The position numbers and the translations under genes were made by a program. From Paramecium tetraurelia (taxonomy: Eukaryota; Ciliophora; Oligohymenophorea; Peniculida; Parameciidae): a stretch of DNA of 64,000 nt. Shown one piece after another: positions 24,049 through 36,304 of the stretch; the stretch's first letter is position 1; the number at the start of each line of letters is the position of its first letter. Where the stretch lies: assembly GCF_000165425.1 (NCBI RefSeq), contig NW_001799640.1, forward strand, positions 9,825 through 73,824, in the 5' to 3' direction. The notes beneath the pieces are model-generated. The model was not told where the DNA came from. It made no database searches and saw only the letters and a list, made by a program, of their open reading frames with translations.

Positions 24049-26082
24049 TTTTTTGTCTATTAGAATTATCATTACTCGAAATTTTAGTTATTTATTTTTT
24101 AATTCTTAAATTAATATCAGCTTTTATTTTAAATATCTTTATCAGTAAAAATAGTTTGTTAAAATGTTGATTGGAGATTATTCTTTTTAGAACCCATATA
24201 TATTTAGATACAGAAATTTTTTAGGCTTAATAAGAGCAGCTTTAATGTATCATGGTTTTCACTTGAAATTTTTAGTCAGGGTCACTTTTCTAAATAGTAT
24301 CATAATATACTTTGCATTTTAACTGATTCAAATATAATGATAATTTTTATGAAAAATCAATGCCAATTTGAGATTGAATGTCATATATAAATGATTCATT
24401 CTCTGGATTGTCTCCCAAAAATTTAAAAATTGATAACGTTTTATCTTAATTATTATTTAGTTATTATTTAAACTTATTAAGATCGATTATGATACACTAC
24501 TGCATGTTTTAATACTGTAAATAAATTGCTTTTTGGCTTAATCAGTACATAACTTTTGTATGTATATTATTACTATATTATTTGCAGTCTCATTTCCATT
24601 AAGAATACTTTTCAGCATTTTCATCACAAATTTTTCTGATAGATCTTCTGCAATAATTTAAGAAATGAAACCTTATAAATATGTATTTATTATTTCATTT
24701 TAATTGTTTCTATAAAGTTTAAAATTTATCATAAAATTTGGCATAACAAATAGTTAAATACAGATCATAAATATACAATGGATTTTGTGAATAAAGACTG
24801 ACAGTCATCGTTTGAGTAGTCAAATACATTTAGCCATCCAAGTGACATAGCATATTAAATATAAATTGGATTGTATACTGATTCAGTTTGATTTGATGAA
24901 TTCGCAAATAAGAATGGAACTAGTATGCACATTAAACTAAATACCACCCTTTAAAACATATTTAGACTCGACTAACGAGAATAGATACTTATTTGCTGAT
25001 GAATTAAAGTATTTAGAATATTGGAATGATATAAAATACTTTTTCAACTTCTATAGTATAACTTAGAAGGTAGATATAGATTCTACTAGCGTAAATGCTA
25101 TTTATGCATGAGAATCGAAATTTTAGAAAATGATCAATTTATATTGAAATTATCCATGATTAAAAACTTCTTAATAAGAAATAGTTCCTAATGGTTAATT
25201 AAATATCAAGTTAAATATAAATGCACTTTGATAACAAATTCATCGAAAAAATTGAGAAATGCCAAGGTATCAGATATCAATAGGAAATAAAATTTGATCA
25301 TTTTGGTAACTTCTGATATGTGTTGACTTTTTAGGTATAGTTTATGAGATATTTAAGGTCGCTTTGAAACTTTTGAGAAGAATTTCCCCTGCAATCTATA
25401 TTTGAAGAATTTTAAAAATGAAGGAATTTGATTGGTTGGATTTTAAAATCCTCTAGATAGATAATAAAGAAAATATGATAAGAGATGTTTCATAAAGAAG
25501 TGGTCATTAGACTATATTAGATTAATTGACTAGTTATGGTGACTTTTCATAATTATTAGAAGAGCATAAAAAACAGAGTTGATTTATAAGTGGTTGGGAC
25601 AAAATTTTTCGGCATAAATTTCATCATAAAACTAGATTGAGATGAAGAAATGCTCAGTAGATTTTTAGTTTGATAACACATTCTGACGAAGAAAAAAATG
25701 AAAAAATTATTTATTTCATTTTTGTATTATTAATTAAATACTTTCGTAAACAATACAAAGGTTAAATAATAGATCTTCATTTATTATAATTACGAAATCA
25801 ATTAAAAATATAAATTTAAATACAAATGTTGTTTAGCTAATCTTCTTCTTGAAGATTCTCTCTTTGGTATCAAGATATATTATGAAAAAGTGTAATTAAA
25901 TTCCAAAAAATATTATTGTTCATGAATATAGATTAACATTAATACTAGGATACTATCATATAAATCTAATTTCATTTTGATAACTTTGAGATTATAAAGT
26001 CTTATTTTACAAGGATTTTAATTAATAAATATTTTGATAAAGAACAATGCTTGAATAAAAATTTAAAGATTTGAGAGTGAAG
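24049..26082. other. 2 kb gap with only short ORFs
   Basis: Plus-strand frames at 24164-24340, 24896-25111 (71 aa, containing PPFKTYLDSTNENRYLF) and 25418-25582 (54 aa, starting MKEFDWLDFKIL) are short but somewhat protein-like. They may be remnants of one or more genes. No domain recognised and no RNA gene seen. Confidence 0.45.
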
Positions 26083-26586
26083 ATGAAGCCAAAAAAGGTT
26101 AAGAAGATAAGTCTCTCACTAAAACAATAACTCATTGAAAGTGTAATGACTGATCACTTATCTATTCATCAAGTAAGATAGTAATTTATATACAAGGCTT
26201 CTAAACTCCACTCAATCAATTACTCATCGGCCAAATATATTATAAACTTATATAAAAAATTAGGTACTGTGGCTCCTCAGTAGTCAAAGCATAGAAGGAA
26301 ACCGAAAGTTTATATTCTCAACACATCAGTTTTAGTCGACTACAATTCTGGGGAGATTTTACTATATAAATAAAATTAATTTAAAAAATAGAGGCAACAG
26401 GAGAACTAATAGATATCTATTCAGAAAGGACTGATCATGGCTTCGAAATCAATATTTAAGTCACTTAAAATAAAAGAAAAAAATATTTCTTTATTGAAAT
26501 CTGATTAGAAACATTATCCAACCTTTACCAACTTAATAGAACTACAAAATTTCATCTAAATCCAGCACAGGTTGATGGTATCATGA
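26083..26586 (+). CDS. Helix-turn-helix DNA-binding-type protein
   Basis: The frame is 167 aa, or 159 aa if the 24-nt GTAAGA...AAG segment at 26173-26196 is removed as an intron. Removal joins LSIHQ directly to ASKLHSINYSSAKYIINLYK, which is a classic helix-turn-helix: a helix, the INYSSAK turn and recognition helix, then LGTVAP and a basic stretch HRRKPK. The same HTH (AAKxLxINYSTAKxII) occurs in many small eukaryotic proteins and is related to transposase-type DNA-binding domains. No DDE catalytic domain follows; the rest is Gln/Lys-rich with a final helical region. Sequence-specific DNA binding is inferred from the motif. It sits alone in a gene-poor stretch. Confidence 0.65.
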
Positions 26587-27258
26587 TTGAGTATTACATA
26601 TTATTATTATTATCGATCAGATGAAACTTTTATAATTATTGCATACAACAACATTTTTATTAGTTATTTGATTCGAACTCAGATTTATTATTACCTAATT
26701 GATATTAGATGAAATTTATTCTTAGTATTAAGAATAAAGTCAATGAATTAGAACTTATTTGGAAATAATTTATGCATTTATATATATTATTATATTACTG
26801 GTTGAATAGTACAGGATTTATAATAATAATTATTATAAGACTTACTAACGATCAATGTGCTTCATACTGTAGGAGAACTAAAATGCTACAAGATATACTC
26901 GATTATCTGAATATCTCTCTTTTTATTTCAAGGATATTTATCTTGGGATAAAATTTAAATTTAATGTTTTATCTATTTTTTACAATTAAAAGGCCAATAA
27001 CTTGGTGAGTTAACTGATTATTCAAAAGTCAATAAAGATATCAATTATACTATGTTACTATTATTTTATAATGATTTTTTAAAAAGTTATATTAATTACA
27101 TAAATATTATTTTATAACATGTCGATGAAAGATTACTATAATAGTAAGTCCGATCATTAATACTTATAAGTTAAGTATTAATCAAATTCACGTATAATTA
27201 CTAAATTTATGCAGTTAATCTTCTCTCATAAATACTATTAATTAATTAACTATATTTT
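26587..27258. other. Gap without a gene
   Basis: AT-rich, with ATT/TTA-rich low-complexity runs near 26590-26640 and 26770-26840. No supported gene. Confidence 0.55.
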
Positions 27259-27861
27259 ATGGATTGTTCAAATCTTGAAATTGATTAAATTTCTAAAGTC
27301 CCTCTAAAATTTGAGATGGAATTTAGAGATAGTCATTCCAAAATGAGGAACATTGAATCTTCTCGATCATCATTTAGCAAGAAAGAGAAACGAAATAGAA
27401 AGTTTTTCCTTAAACGCTCAGTTTTTTTTGTTTCAATTTGTAAATAAACTGGAAAAATAGAACTGAATTTGGGATCTGACTTCTTGCATATCGAAATAAT
27501 GCAAGGAGGTCACTTACCTTTAAATTAATATAACATTAAAGATATAAGATCAGAGAGTTTTCTGAATGATGTTGATTTTAAGGAGTAAAATGTTGAGAAC
27601 AGTTTAAGATTGGCATCTACGTAAATAAAGAAGTAAATAGACTAGATGCATAAGACCTAAGGCCACTAGGCTCCCTTTTAGTGCTCTCAACCTAATGAAC
27701 AAAGATTAAATGAAAATTTAAAAGCTAATTTTACGAATATTTTTGAAACATTGGACTGGAATTTAAGAGATAGGATCAATAAGGTTTCAGCTATTGAGGA
27801 AGCCAAAAAAATATTACAGGCTCAGCATTAGGATATTAAGAATTTTTTATATTAGAAATGA
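27259..27861 (+). CDS. Hypothetical soluble protein, helical C-terminus
   Basis: An unbroken frame of exactly 201 codons (200 aa), MDCSNLEIDQISKVPL onward, with no intron. It has a Ser/Arg/Lys-rich segment (ESSRSSFSKKEKRNRKFF) near residues 35-55, a polar middle and a helical end (INKVSAIEEAKKILQAQHQD). No signal peptide or membrane segment. The family is not recognised. The charged-then-helical layout suits a small scaffold or regulatory protein, but that is only an impression. Confidence 0.6.
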
Positions 27862-28706
27862 GCTTTACTCAAAATCATTATATTTTTTACAATTATTGAT
27901 TTTCTTAATTAAGTATTATCAATATATTACCCCTCAAGCTTAGTGTTTGGTTAAAGCCTGAATAACTCTTATAATTTGTTTTCTATTGATAATTTACTGA
28001 CCAGATAAATCCATCTCGATATTCACTCATCCAGTACCATATTTCGGTATAGATCAAGATGAAGTGTGGTAACGAAATCCATTTATATGACTGAACAATA
28101 AAATATTCAATAAAATTATATAGATTATTTAAATATCAAATTTTTGATGTTCACCTCATTTGAACAACATTTTCTCACTCGTTTTATGTGAATGGTCGGA
28201 TCAATTTGTTCGAATTATTATCGCAAATCTGGTGGAAATGATTTTCTAAATATTTCGAATAAATTTTAGAAAATTTATGGGTTCTTAAACTTTTTAACTA
28301 GTTCAACGTTTATTGCTTTGACCTCTTATCTAATCAGCAAATTTACTTATTTACCACGAAACTAGAGTGATTTTGCAATTTAAGTCGATAGATAATAATA
28401 TTGTTTAATCATTTAATTCTTGATGGAGAATGAATAAAAGATGAAGGATTTCATGTAAATAGATTTATTAGAATCTCTAAATATCAAATTGATTAAATGC
28501 TCTAAATATTTTATTACTTTTAATTAATGTTAATATCTAAACCATTATATTTAATCAGGTCATTAAAAAATTTGTTTTTAAAAACTGAAAATTGATTTTT
28601 CTACTATTAATAATGTATTGAATTAATTTTTACATAACTATAAGAATATAAACAGAATTAAATTTATGAGGATGTTGCACAATCTAAAATATAATACAAT
28701 CAGAAA
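27862..28706. other. Gap without a confident gene
   Basis: Nothing recognisable. A plus-strand frame from 28423 runs open past 28860, but it crosses the 3' half of the minus-strand transporter and has AT-driven composition, so I do not treat it as a gene. Confidence 0.5.
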
Positions 28707-30189
28707 TCATTAATTTAAAATTACCAGTTCTGTGTTTTATTAAGTGTCTATATTTTTTGGGTCTGTTTTGAAATCATATTATATGTAAAATATCCCTAAG
28801 ATTCCTGCAAATGAAAAGATGTAAAAGCAAACGGATATGCTGAAAGAAGAGACTAGCATTGGGAAAAATTGACCGACAACAGCTGTGCCCAACCAATTTA
28901 CACTAGTCGCAAGACAAACTCCTTTTGGAGAAACCATTTCTGGCATTACCACCTATGATATTAAATTCAATTTACCCAAAATGCTGGTCCTATTGTTGTA
29001 GAAAATAGCAGTATAAAGAGAAATATGAAGATCACGACAAGGATAGCTGGCTATTCTTCTAATGATGTCATATATCCAAGTGGGAATTCAATTAATACGC
29101 ACGATACAGCTCCCAGTAAAAAGAAGTTTTTTCTCGTTATTTTATTTAATATAAAACCCATTAAATAAGCTCCAAGAATGCCCAATAAAGGAATGAAAAG
29201 GTTTAAAATATTTGATTTCTAAACATCATTATTTGTAATCTGATTAAAGATTTAGGTTGAGTAAAATATCACAGCATTAATGCCCAACAACTATCCTATG
29301 CAAGCTAATACAGATATTCTAACTAAATTCCTAAATAATCTTCCATAAAATAAATCCTTATACGATTCTGTTGAACTCGTATTTTGCCTAAACATCAATA
29401 CATCATATACTTTTGATTTTGTTTTGTTTATTTCAATATATCTTAAACGTACTCTTCTTAATATATCACCTTTATAGATTCAATTGCGTTTTGCTCATCA
29501 TTTATACTGATATAATAATTAGGCGAATCTAATTTAAAGTTGCTAATCAGATTGTAACTACGAAAGGCACAAACCAGTAAAGGAAAAGAAAATCCGACTC
29601 TCCAATACTGATCATCTATGGTTGGGCTTTATTTATACCTAAACAAAAATAATTTTTACAATATACCATAATCCTATAGTGAAAGAGAGAAATAAACCAA
29701 AGCTACCAGACATTGTCATAATAGAACCTAATACACCTTAGAGTTCTGGAGGACTGAACTCGTTTACATAAACGGGAACCTTGATGAAATTAGATTAATT
29801 TTATTTACTAACGCCGAATTAAGTCCAAGTACTACGCCTGCTACAAATCTTCCAATTACCAAAAACTTCCATTCTCCAATTAATTAAACTCCATATCCCA
29901 AAATTCCAAAGAAGTCCAAAATAATTAATGATTGCCTTCTACTGAAATATTGCAACATATTTGGCATGGTCAATACACCAATTGCAGCTCCAATAGTCAT
30001 AATTGCTAAATAGGAGTATTTTATACCTGACAATAGACCATTAAAATAATCAACATTATCTGTGATTCCAAAAACTACGTCTACTGTTTATAATGCAGGA
30101 TTCAAATAACCAACTGAGTATCCAAAATACACAAAACCTAAACTAGCATTAGCAACAAGGTATTTTAATAGAGTGACAGATTTATACAT
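28707..30189 (-). CDS. MFS sugar-transporter family protein
   Basis: Introns at 29780-29808, 29639-29666, 29388-29410 and 28953-28975 give exactly 460 codons (459 aa). The first has an AAG 3' end. Twelve hydrophobic segments in two halves match the sugar-porter branch of the major facilitator superfamily: GRFVAGVVLGLNSALVPVYV (GR..G...G....VP.Y), NEFSPPELQGVLG, the central GQLLGINAVIFYSTQIF (GQxxGINxxxxY) and GPAFWVVMPEMVSPKGVCLA near the end. Expected role: facilitated or proton-coupled sugar uptake at the plasma or an internal membrane. The substrate cannot be told from sequence. It diverges from the NDUFAF3-type gene with about 320 bp between them. Confidence 0.92.
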
Positions 30190-30510
30190 GAAACTATTAA
30201 TTTATTTTATGGTAAAATAGAGAGTAAGGTATTATTTATATTAATTCAAAATATAGATGTGTATTGTTAATAATGGTCTAATAAGTATCATTAAAAAATT
30301 AATGGATGGTTTTTTTATTTTCATCAAGGAGAGATCAAAATTTTCATTTTGACTATCTGACAATTAATTTATTGATGATAATTGTCGAACCTAATGTATA
30401 TTTCTTGATAATAATTAATTTTATATAAAATTATGTTATAATTAAGAAGGCTTCCGAAATTTTTATTTTGTTAAAATTAAAACATTGATAAGAAAAATGT
30501 GACTGTGAAT
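30190..30510. other. Divergent intergenic region
   Basis: 321 bp between the transporter (minus) and the NDUFAF3-type gene (plus). Presumably contains both promoters; no motif stands out from the AT-rich background. Confidence 0.5.
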
Positions 30511-31049
30511 ATGGAGTAGATAAAGCAACGAATAATGGAGAGGAAGACTGAGTTGCCTTTTAAGGATCCATCAATAAGCAAACCCAGAGAATTTTATGAT
30601 ACAAAACAAAATAAAAGGAAAACAGAATACATATTTGATTTCATTGATCCAACTCTGCATAACAAACCCTTTTTATAGCAAGTGTTTGGATTGGGCAATG
30701 GATACTTTTCAGTGAATGATGTTTGGTATCCAGGGAGCATATTAATATTTCCTCAATAAATATTTTTATGGGATGTCTAAACTGCCGCTGATATCAGGGC
30801 TCACAGTTTTGATATTTTGGAGGTGATAAAGCCAAGACCAAGTAAGAAGTGCTCAATTTATATATAGGTTATGTATTGATTGGGACAGGAAGAGAGAAGC
30901 AAGATTTGCCAGATTCATATTTTGAGAAATTCAAAAAGTTCGGTATCAAGGTGGATGTGGTTGCAACATTTGAAGCATGCAGTCATTTCAATTTTTGTAG
31001 TGAAGAGCAAAGAGATGTTTGTGCTTTTATGATTCCTTAAAATTTATGA
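30511..31049 (+). CDS. NDUFAF3: NDUFAF3/AAMDC-type (DUF498) complex I assembly factor
   Basis: One intron (30842-30867) gives exactly 171 codons (170 aa). The Mth938/DUF498 fold is clear: GNGYFSVNDVWYPGSILIF, then LWDV, DILEVIKPRPSYVLIGTG and FKKFGIKVDVVATFEACSHF, followed by the final strand of this small domain. The family's eukaryotic member NDUFAF3 assists early mitochondrial complex I assembly in the matrix, in a membrane-bound assembly intermediate. The first 50 residues are basic and polar (MEQIKQRIMERKTELPFKD), which could serve as a targeting region but is not a classic presequence. It is 56 bp upstream of a WD40 gene on the same strand. Confidence 0.9.
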
Positions 31050-31105
31050 ATTAATATTAATATATATATATAGGTAGAAATGTTATCACATTAATTGTTG
31101 TCTTA

Positions 31106-32177
31106 ATGGAGGAAGGGTCCAACAAATAGTGTGCCCTTAGAGCCTGGACGTATTAAATGATTAATTCGATAGATGGCAGAGGGATCTTCTGTATGGACAT
31201 AATGAAGGATCATTTGGTTACTGGATCAGCTGATCATGGTTTGAGATGTTACAATTTGTCATCCATGAAATACGAGAAAGAATTGTATGCAAAGAGATAT
31301 GGTCACTCAGAATGGGTTAGTTCAGTTTAGCATTTGTAAAATGGGTAAATAGTATCAGCTGGGATGGACAGCAAGATCTGTTTATGGGATGCAAAGGGAG
31401 TAAGATGTAATGATTTGGTTGGACATCAAGGATCGATTACTAAATTGATGGTGGATGAATAGTCAGTGTGTATTTCAAGTTCATATGATTAAACATTGGT
31501 GATTTGGCAATTGAGTTCAATGTAAGAGAGTAGGAAATTGTTTGGACCACATAAAAGTGCAGTGTTGGATTTTGATTGGAAAAACTCATTGTGTGTGAGT
31601 GGCGATAAATAGGGTACTGTTGTGTTTTGGGACATAAATGAAGGAGAGCCAGTGATGTCCAAACATGCTCATCAAGGGGCTGTTTCTAAATGTCTATTGT
31701 ATTCTGATGGAGGAAATAATAATCTTGTTATTACGGCTGGTATTAATGATGGGACATTGGTTATTCATGATATGAGGACTAATAAATTGGTAAATTAGAG
31801 TTAGATTCATAAGGGATCAATCAATGGTCTGGCAGTGAATCTATAGAATTTTAGTAAGATTTTGAATTGATTCCTTAGTAATCACAGGTAGTGCTGATGC
31901 AACCTGTAAAATAACTGACATCGTGGCTGGTTTCAAGCCAGTATCTATGATGAAGGCCAAAGATGCAGTATTTTCTATAGAGACTATATACAATATGACA
32001 ATTGCAGGATGTGGAGATGGCAATATCTTGTTTTATGATAATGATTCAGGTCAATGTCTATATGGATTTGGAGCAATGAATAAGGGTTGTGTGAGATAAA
32101 TGAAAATAAATGACAATAAAACTAAGTTAGTTGCCATTGGTGATGATTTTTCTCCGATGGTTTTACAATATTCATGA
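31106..32177 (+). CDS. WD40-repeat protein
   Basis: One intron (31854-31878) gives exactly 349 codons (348 aa), starting MEEGSNKQCALRAW. Seven WD blades are recognisable, with strand ends LRCYNL, KICLWDA, LVIWQLS, VVFWDIN, LVIHDMR, KITDIVA and NILFYDND, and well-kept GH/SAD/SGD turns (GSADHGLRCYN, GHSEWVSSVQ, GHQGSITKL). It forms a single propeller with no extra domain, so a scaffold or adaptor. The frame is also open a little upstream of the chosen ATG, but no further ATG lies in it before the preceding gene's stop. Not closely similar to the two WD proteins at 19-22 kb. Confidence 0.9.
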
Positions 32178-32361
32178 TTATATTCAATTTAATTTAAGCA
32201 AATCTACTGTTTTTCATTAGTATACTTGGTTATTTAGACTAGAAGTAAGAACTGAAATAGTTCCTAATTGGTTATTATTATCTGCAATCACAACTTAGTT
32301 TGAAGGTGGTTTTGAATATTCAATGCAAAATGCGGAATTAGATAATTAATGATAAATATAT

Positions 32362-33939
32362 ATGATTTCAATTTATTAATAAGTGCCTTTAAAAGTAGAG
32401 GCATTCACTCACAGCTAGATTTGTGTTCGGATTTCGTGCTGGATTGCATTTTTCTTATGTCTGTAGCTTTTTGGAATTGGGGATAGGAAGAAGTTCATTT
32501 CTAAGCCATTTTATCATCAAGAATGCCAAGAAAGCGATTACGAGAATTCGACTAAGTTGAGTTGTTCTTCGATTGGGATGTTTCAGCCTGAGATGAAGGA
32601 TGTTAAATTGGAAATCAACGTTTCAATCTCGAATGTAAGAACTACAAATATCCATTAGGAAGATTTATACAAATTGAATAAAAGCAAGCTTTCATCTGAA
32701 TTCTAAATCAGTAGGATAGGTGTTCAATTAACCTTGTATAGCAATTAATCACTTGACAATTCCACGTATAGATTATATCCTAATAGTAAAGTGAAATGAA
32801 GAATTACTAGAAATACGAAACAACAATGATAGATGAATATATAGAGACGAAGTTGAATTGTTTGAAATGGTTCGATCATTTCAATTGCATTGGAGACTTA
32901 AGGGAAATAAATACAAATTAGAACACTCTTTTCCTGTCCAATATATCCATCATTAAACCACCAGAGTACTCAACCTTGAAATTGTAATATTTGCAATCAA
33001 CATTTGAGAGTACGCAATTCTATCGTATACTGCTCTCATGCTAAGTAACCACTATTCACATTCTTTAATTAGTTCCTTTTCACTGTGATCATCATTTATG
33101 CAATGTGTTATTTGTACATCAACATTGATGGCTACCAAAAAATATAATGGCCTGATATATTGAAATGGATACCCTTTTTGTTGGTTTTGATGGTATTTTA
33201 TAACATGCCAGTCTAACTCTTTAGATATTCTCATTTGTATTTTGTGCAAGGCTATACAAATATGATCTAATTGTTTGTACACACTAGTTTGTTTTATTTC
33301 TGGTTGATCATTTTTGAGTTTTAGAAATTTCAAAATATGACAATGGAAGATATCATTAATAAGAGGAAGTTGCTGTAAGTTAAACATGCATTTTAGATTG
33401 TTATTGTTCTCTTGTACACTATGCCGTAAGCATTCATGAATCTGTATCTCTTCTATCAGAAATAGAACAACTCCTAATTTGACATCAAGAAAGATATTCT
33501 ATTTTACGAAATCTATGATAGATACATATTGTCAGTCTTAACCATATACTCACTATGTTTTTTTTACTTGCTTTACAAACAATTTAATTACACTCAGCCG
33601 AATATGAATAACGAAACAGTCAAAATTTAGGAGATTCAATATGAGATTTTCCCTGAGCACGATTAATCCAAATTTGCCAAAGTGTAAATCAGGAAGTACA
33701 AACTCCTGCACATACTTTCCACACTATGCTTCATAGTCTTACTCTACAACTAATATATAAGAATACTGAGACCCAAACAGGTTACAGTCCTAAGCACTGT
33801 CAATGAATGGAGTTTAATCAACATTTACATATGTATCATCATCCAGTTTTACATACCGTCCAAGAGGGAATCATACAATCTGCCCAATGAAGTTGCTGAC
33901 AATAAGATTCAATAGGCGGATTAAGAAGAAGCCATATGA
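32362..33939 (+). CDS. Seven-TM protein of the TMEM181/Wntless type
   Basis: Introns at 32791-32810 (20 nt, GTG start) and 33045-33072 give exactly 510 codons (509 aa). Order: short N-terminus, TM1 (ISCWIAFFLCLQLFGIG), a luminal beta-rich domain of about 190 residues (VKLEINVSISNVRTTN is typical), then six to seven TM helices. The stretches MVFYNMPVQLFRYSHLYFV, LFVHTSLFYFWLIIFE and VNEWSLINIYICIIIQFYIP correspond in order to the NDPxxPLxFL, LFQSxFLCxLLLFWL and LLNFYLYTLAFxYSP segments of TMEM181/WLS (GOST-related seven-TM family). Members act as cargo or trafficking receptors in Golgi and endosomes. Ciliates lack Wnt, so the cargo here is unknown. Confidence 0.82.
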
Positions 33940-34014
33940 TGATAATTAACTTTAAAATGTTATAGTTAATAGATTCATAACAATCAGTGTATATAATTAT
34001 GTTTATTAAATAAT

Positions 34015-36107
34015 TCATCTAAACATTTAAAAAAACTATTCTTGATTCTTTTTATCATCTTCCTTCTCCTTTATGTGTTTCCAAATGATGATGCCGCCAA
34101 GCACAAATAGAATTATGATGGTTACTATGACAACCACCAATATAGCCTCAGTGGGTTCTATAAATATCGACAAGGTCCATCTAAGAATTAATGAGAACTA
34201 ATTACTATTTCGTGTCATCTCTATAGGGCGATACGATCAATTAAGAGTTAGGAATTATGGGAGTCCACTGTCTAATCTGTCCATTCAATAAGGGAACACC
34301 CAAGTAAAAGTTCTCGATGTAGTTGTTTGTTCTCCCCAAACCCATGTAAGAATAGGGCAATTGCAAAGGAGAATAGGCAGACTAATACAATTGCACTCCT
34401 GCAGCTGGTTTATAGGTTCCACTTATGTCAGTCACTCTGAATTGGTAAGTAGCCCCATAATACAGAGACCCTTGACATGAAATCTTGCTCTCCTCATCTG
34501 CGGCACATTGTCCATTAATGCCTAAGGCTTTCAAGAAGAAGGCATCCAAAGAGATATAGTTATAAAATGCTGCTAGGTTGTATCTTGGCTTTTGATCCTC
34601 GTCCATAGAGATACTATTAACTAAGAAATCCAGTCTTCCATTTTCTCCGAAATCGAAAAATGCTACGTTAATTCCCTCCATCTCCGTGATCAGATAGAAG
34701 TGATCTCCAGGATCATTATCCACAATCAATTACCTACACATCCTTGATTCTAGTTCGCAACCACTGCTAATGGGAACATTCTTGAAATAGTATATATTGG
34801 GTTTGAAGGTGGTTTCGTTGTAAATGATCATGAATGCTCCTGGATAACCACTGGCTAAATAATCACCAAATCTTATGAAAGGAGCCAGAGCCAATTGTAA
34901 GTCTAGTTTTTTGTAATCATAGAGTTTGACTGCCTGATCTCCATTGCTTAATGGAGTAACCAATTTCGTTGTTGTGCCCAGTAGACTGAATTCAGAATAG
35001 GGGTAAGCCATTTATTTATCTGAGTCCTTTGTATTCGCTTAACACAGGTTGGGAGGGTTGCTCGGATTTTCATATAGATTGTAGTTAATCACCAAGTTCT
35101 AGACGTCATTCCTTTCGAAAACATAGATCATGTCAATGGACCCATCGAAATTAATATCCACAAAATCCAGTGTCTTTAATTCCGCTCCACTCTGAAAAGA
35201 GTCTATTATTTGAAGACAGAATCTCGGTTGTTTGTTTAATAATTGATCTGTAGTTTCAGCAACAACATTGGGGACATATTTGGTGTACCAATACTCTATG
35301 CCCAAATCAGATGTTATAATTAAGTCTGCCCTACAATCAGAACTGACATCCACAAAGGAACTGAAGTGCGGATTTAATAGTTATGCACTCACAGTTTTTT
35401 CGAAATCTTTTATTGAACAACTCGAATCTACAAGGTCCAGGAAATCTATTGGCTATTGTAAACCATATTAGACAACCAATCTTTGAGTCTCAGTAGTGAT
35501 CATAATTGATGTTCTATTTAAGTTTAATTACATTTTACTTGTGATCGCCAAGGAAGTCTCCAACAAAGGGATAGGATGACGATGAATACTTCTCTTGCGT
35601 TTTATCGAAGTTTGGATAGCCATTCTATACCCCATTCTGTCTCAAGATGTTAATCATAAATCCTTCTTCATATCCTAAAACCACCAGGATATCCAAGTAG
35701 CCGTCGTAATCATAATCCAATGGAATTGTCCCTTGGATTAGGATGTCTTTGACTGGGTAACAGCTTTAACAAATATTTATTTATTCAAATTCATTTATTG
35801 TATTATCCCAATACAAGATTATTATTTTATTGTTCTTCTAATCAACAATTACCACATCTACTCTAAATTTATCAAGTAAACTTACGCTTTGTCTCCATTA
35901 AAATCTCCATAAGAGGAAATCAAACCTAAATCCATTTGATCTTCTGGCAATCCCACATTCACTTTGTAAATTTCTATAAATAATAATTCTCGTCTCCTTA
36001 CAGCTCTGCTTGTTTGTAAACTTGAATGCCTTCCCCTAGAAATCAGAAACACTCTCAGAACTTCCACTATAAAACAATATTGAAAGCCAAAGTATATATT
36101 ATTTCAT
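34015..36107 (-). CDS. ITFG1: ITFG1/TIP-type FG-GAP membrane protein
   Basis: Introns at 35974-36001, 35863-35885, 35514-35538 and 34181-34205 give exactly 664 codons (663 aa). Signal peptide MKQYILWLSILFYSGSSES. FG-GAP/VCBS beta-propeller repeats follow, with calcium-loop-like DxDxDGxxD motifs (YGDFNGDKAVDVVIVD, DYDYDGYLDILVV, DINFDGSIDMIYV, DFGENGRLDFLV). Near the end come QLYQSAYSPLQLPYSYMGLG and WTPIIPNSQLIVSPY, which are hallmark sequences of T-cell immunomodulatory protein/ITFG1. A TM helix (about 620-642) and a short Lys/Glu-rich tail close it. It is a type I membrane protein with a large extracellular or luminal propeller; the ciliate ligand is unknown. Its 3' end is only 75 bp from the convergent 7TM gene. 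Confidence 0.95.
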
Positions 36108-36304
36108 TAATTTATTATTCCTATTAAGAAGAACTTTTTTTTAAATTCCACAAAAAAGGATCATAATCAAATTCTCTAATTAATCAGATTTATTTGAAGA
36201 TTTCGCAAATTCTTATCACCACTCCCAGATTGCCATCCTACCATTATATATTTATAACTATTTTATATTTGTCAACGGATAATTATTAATACATTTATCT
36301 GTTA

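Noticed and set aside
26083-26586. Complete DNA transposon around the helix-turn-helix gene
   Set aside because: No DDE-type catalytic domain, no terminal inverted repeats and no flanking duplication could be seen.
28423-28870. Plus-strand gene of about 150 codons
   Set aside because: It runs antisense through the 3' part of a well-supported transporter gene, and its composition is what AT-rich DNA with one stop codon produces by chance.
29440-29470. Frameshift in the sugar transporter near its central loop
   Set aside because: A 23-nt GTA...TAG intron at 29388-29410 restores the frame, and the total is exactly 460 codons.
34382-36067. Several small separate genes in the ITFG1 region
   Set aside because: They are pieces of one 663-aa protein split only by glutamine-coding TAA/TAG and four short introns.
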